A stretch of DNA of 64,000 nt. Origin: Bradyrhizobium sp. Ash2021 (GTDB lineage Bacteria > Pseudomonadota > Alphaproteobacteria > Rhizobiales > Xanthobacteraceae). Each line of letters opens with the position of its first letter. The first letter of the stretch is position 1. Made by a program: the position numbers and the translations under genes. Positions 60,732-64,000 of this stretch are shown here, in pieces. The stretch is from contig NZ_CP100604.1 of the NCBI RefSeq assembly GCF_031202265.1, forward strand, positions 6,120,501 to 6,184,500, written 5' to 3'. The notes below the pieces were generated by a model that ran no database searches, was not told where the DNA came from, and saw only the letters and a program-made list of their open reading frames with translations.

Positions 60732-60805
60732 GTTCCCAGGGAACCCGGAAGGGAACCCATGGGAACCCTCGGTGCCGACAGGATTTTTACCGACCCCAGG
60801 GAACC
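60732..60805 (+). promoter_or_regulatory. Cluster of four GGGAACC motifs and one GTTCCC-A-GGGAAC palindrome
   Basis: GGGAACC at 60739-60745, 60751-60757, 60761-60767 and 60799-60805; the first is half of the palindrome GTTCCCAGGGAAC (60732-60744). A larger hairpin CCGGAACGCC-TCCTTT-GGCGGTTCCGG follows at 60846-60872. They occupy the leader of the poly-HAMP gene and could be operator repeats. Confidence 0.45.
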
Positions 60806-60957
60806 AACGATTCGTCCGCGACTTGGGTCAGTTGGGCTGAGTTCGCCGGAACGCCTCCTTTGGCGGTTCCGGTCGCTGCCGTCTGACGTGAGAGAAGCAG
60901 CCGCGTGCATAACGCACGCGACTCAGATTTTCTCTCGTACATGCTTGGGGGAATGCA

Positions 60958-64000
<3,043 letters not shown>

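Noticed and set aside
60800..60830. EcfG-type promoter (GGAAC ... CGTT)
   Set aside because: GGAAC is present several times, but no CGTT lies 16-17 bases downstream of any copy.

Overview
The window looks like chromosomal DNA of a Bradyrhizobium-type alphaproteobacterium (Nitrobacteraceae). The signs are high G+C, full protein-level agreement with that family's versions of groESL, the braC/liv transporter, phasin, Usg and DUF4189/DUF2778 proteins, and the palindromic intergenic repeats (CGTCATTCCGG...CCGGAATGACG and CGTCATTGCGAG...CTCGCAATGACG) that are abundant in those genomes. No rRNA, tRNA, CRISPR array, transposase or phage gene is visible.

Layout. 1-3.4 kb: end of a crotonase gene, then a minus-strand detoxification group (quinone oxidoreductase, DsbA-like isomerase, GST). 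3.5-4.5 kb: a short MetE-like methyltransferase. 4.5-7.6 kb: about 1 kb of dispersed repeats, then a secreted single-Cache protein and a Tat-exported metallo-beta-lactamase-fold protein. 7.6-9.7 kb: an unknown protein, xanthine phosphoribosyltransferase and a CinA-like protein. 9.9-16.2 kb: circularly permuted ATP-grasp, alpha-E protein, transglutaminase and the Anbu proteasome-like peptidase, a peptide-ligase/peptidase system whose product is unknown, here interrupted by a divergent orphan peptide-binding protein. 16.2-21 kb: SDR, MFS and nucleoside transporters, cupin, Usg. 21-26.3 kb: groES-groEL preceded by three CIRCE-like operators and an RpoH-like promoter, then phasin, two small proteins, a Crp/Fnr regulator, and a decayed C-terminal scrap of a second groEL with its terminator.

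26.3-33.4 kb: a GIY-YIG gene boxed in by palindromic repeats, signal peptidase I, a GST remnant, a DUF2778 L,D-transpeptidase-like protein, a GT39/GT2-GtrA lipid-linked sugar pair, and small envelope proteins. 33.5-40.9 kb: DUF72-DUF488 pair, PhzF protein, membrane adenylate cyclase, and a TetR-HlyD-ABC efflux operon with a clear operator. 41.2-44.3 kb: an unrecognised gene, an apparently exported isoaspartyl methyltransferase between 65-bp direct repeats, DUF2000 and DUF4189 proteins. 44.5-51.4 kb: a molybdenum-hydroxylase (cox-like) operon with small and medium subunits and maturation genes (CoxG, MoxR, VWA, two XdhC halves, MoCo enzyme), but no catalytic large subunit. 51.6-54.3 kb: pcaB-pcaD-pcaC of the protocatechuate branch. 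55.5-60.7 kb: a complete branched-chain amino-acid-type ABC transporter (H-M-G-F-binding protein) with a terminator. 60.96 kb to the window end: an open-ended poly-HAMP signalling protein built from 92-residue repeats, at least nine complete units inside the window.

The strongest leads are the split amidoligase/Anbu locus, the poly-HAMP protein, the cox-like cluster without its catalytic subunit, the triple CIRCE array with the nearby groEL scar, and the direct-repeat-bounded exported methyltransferase.
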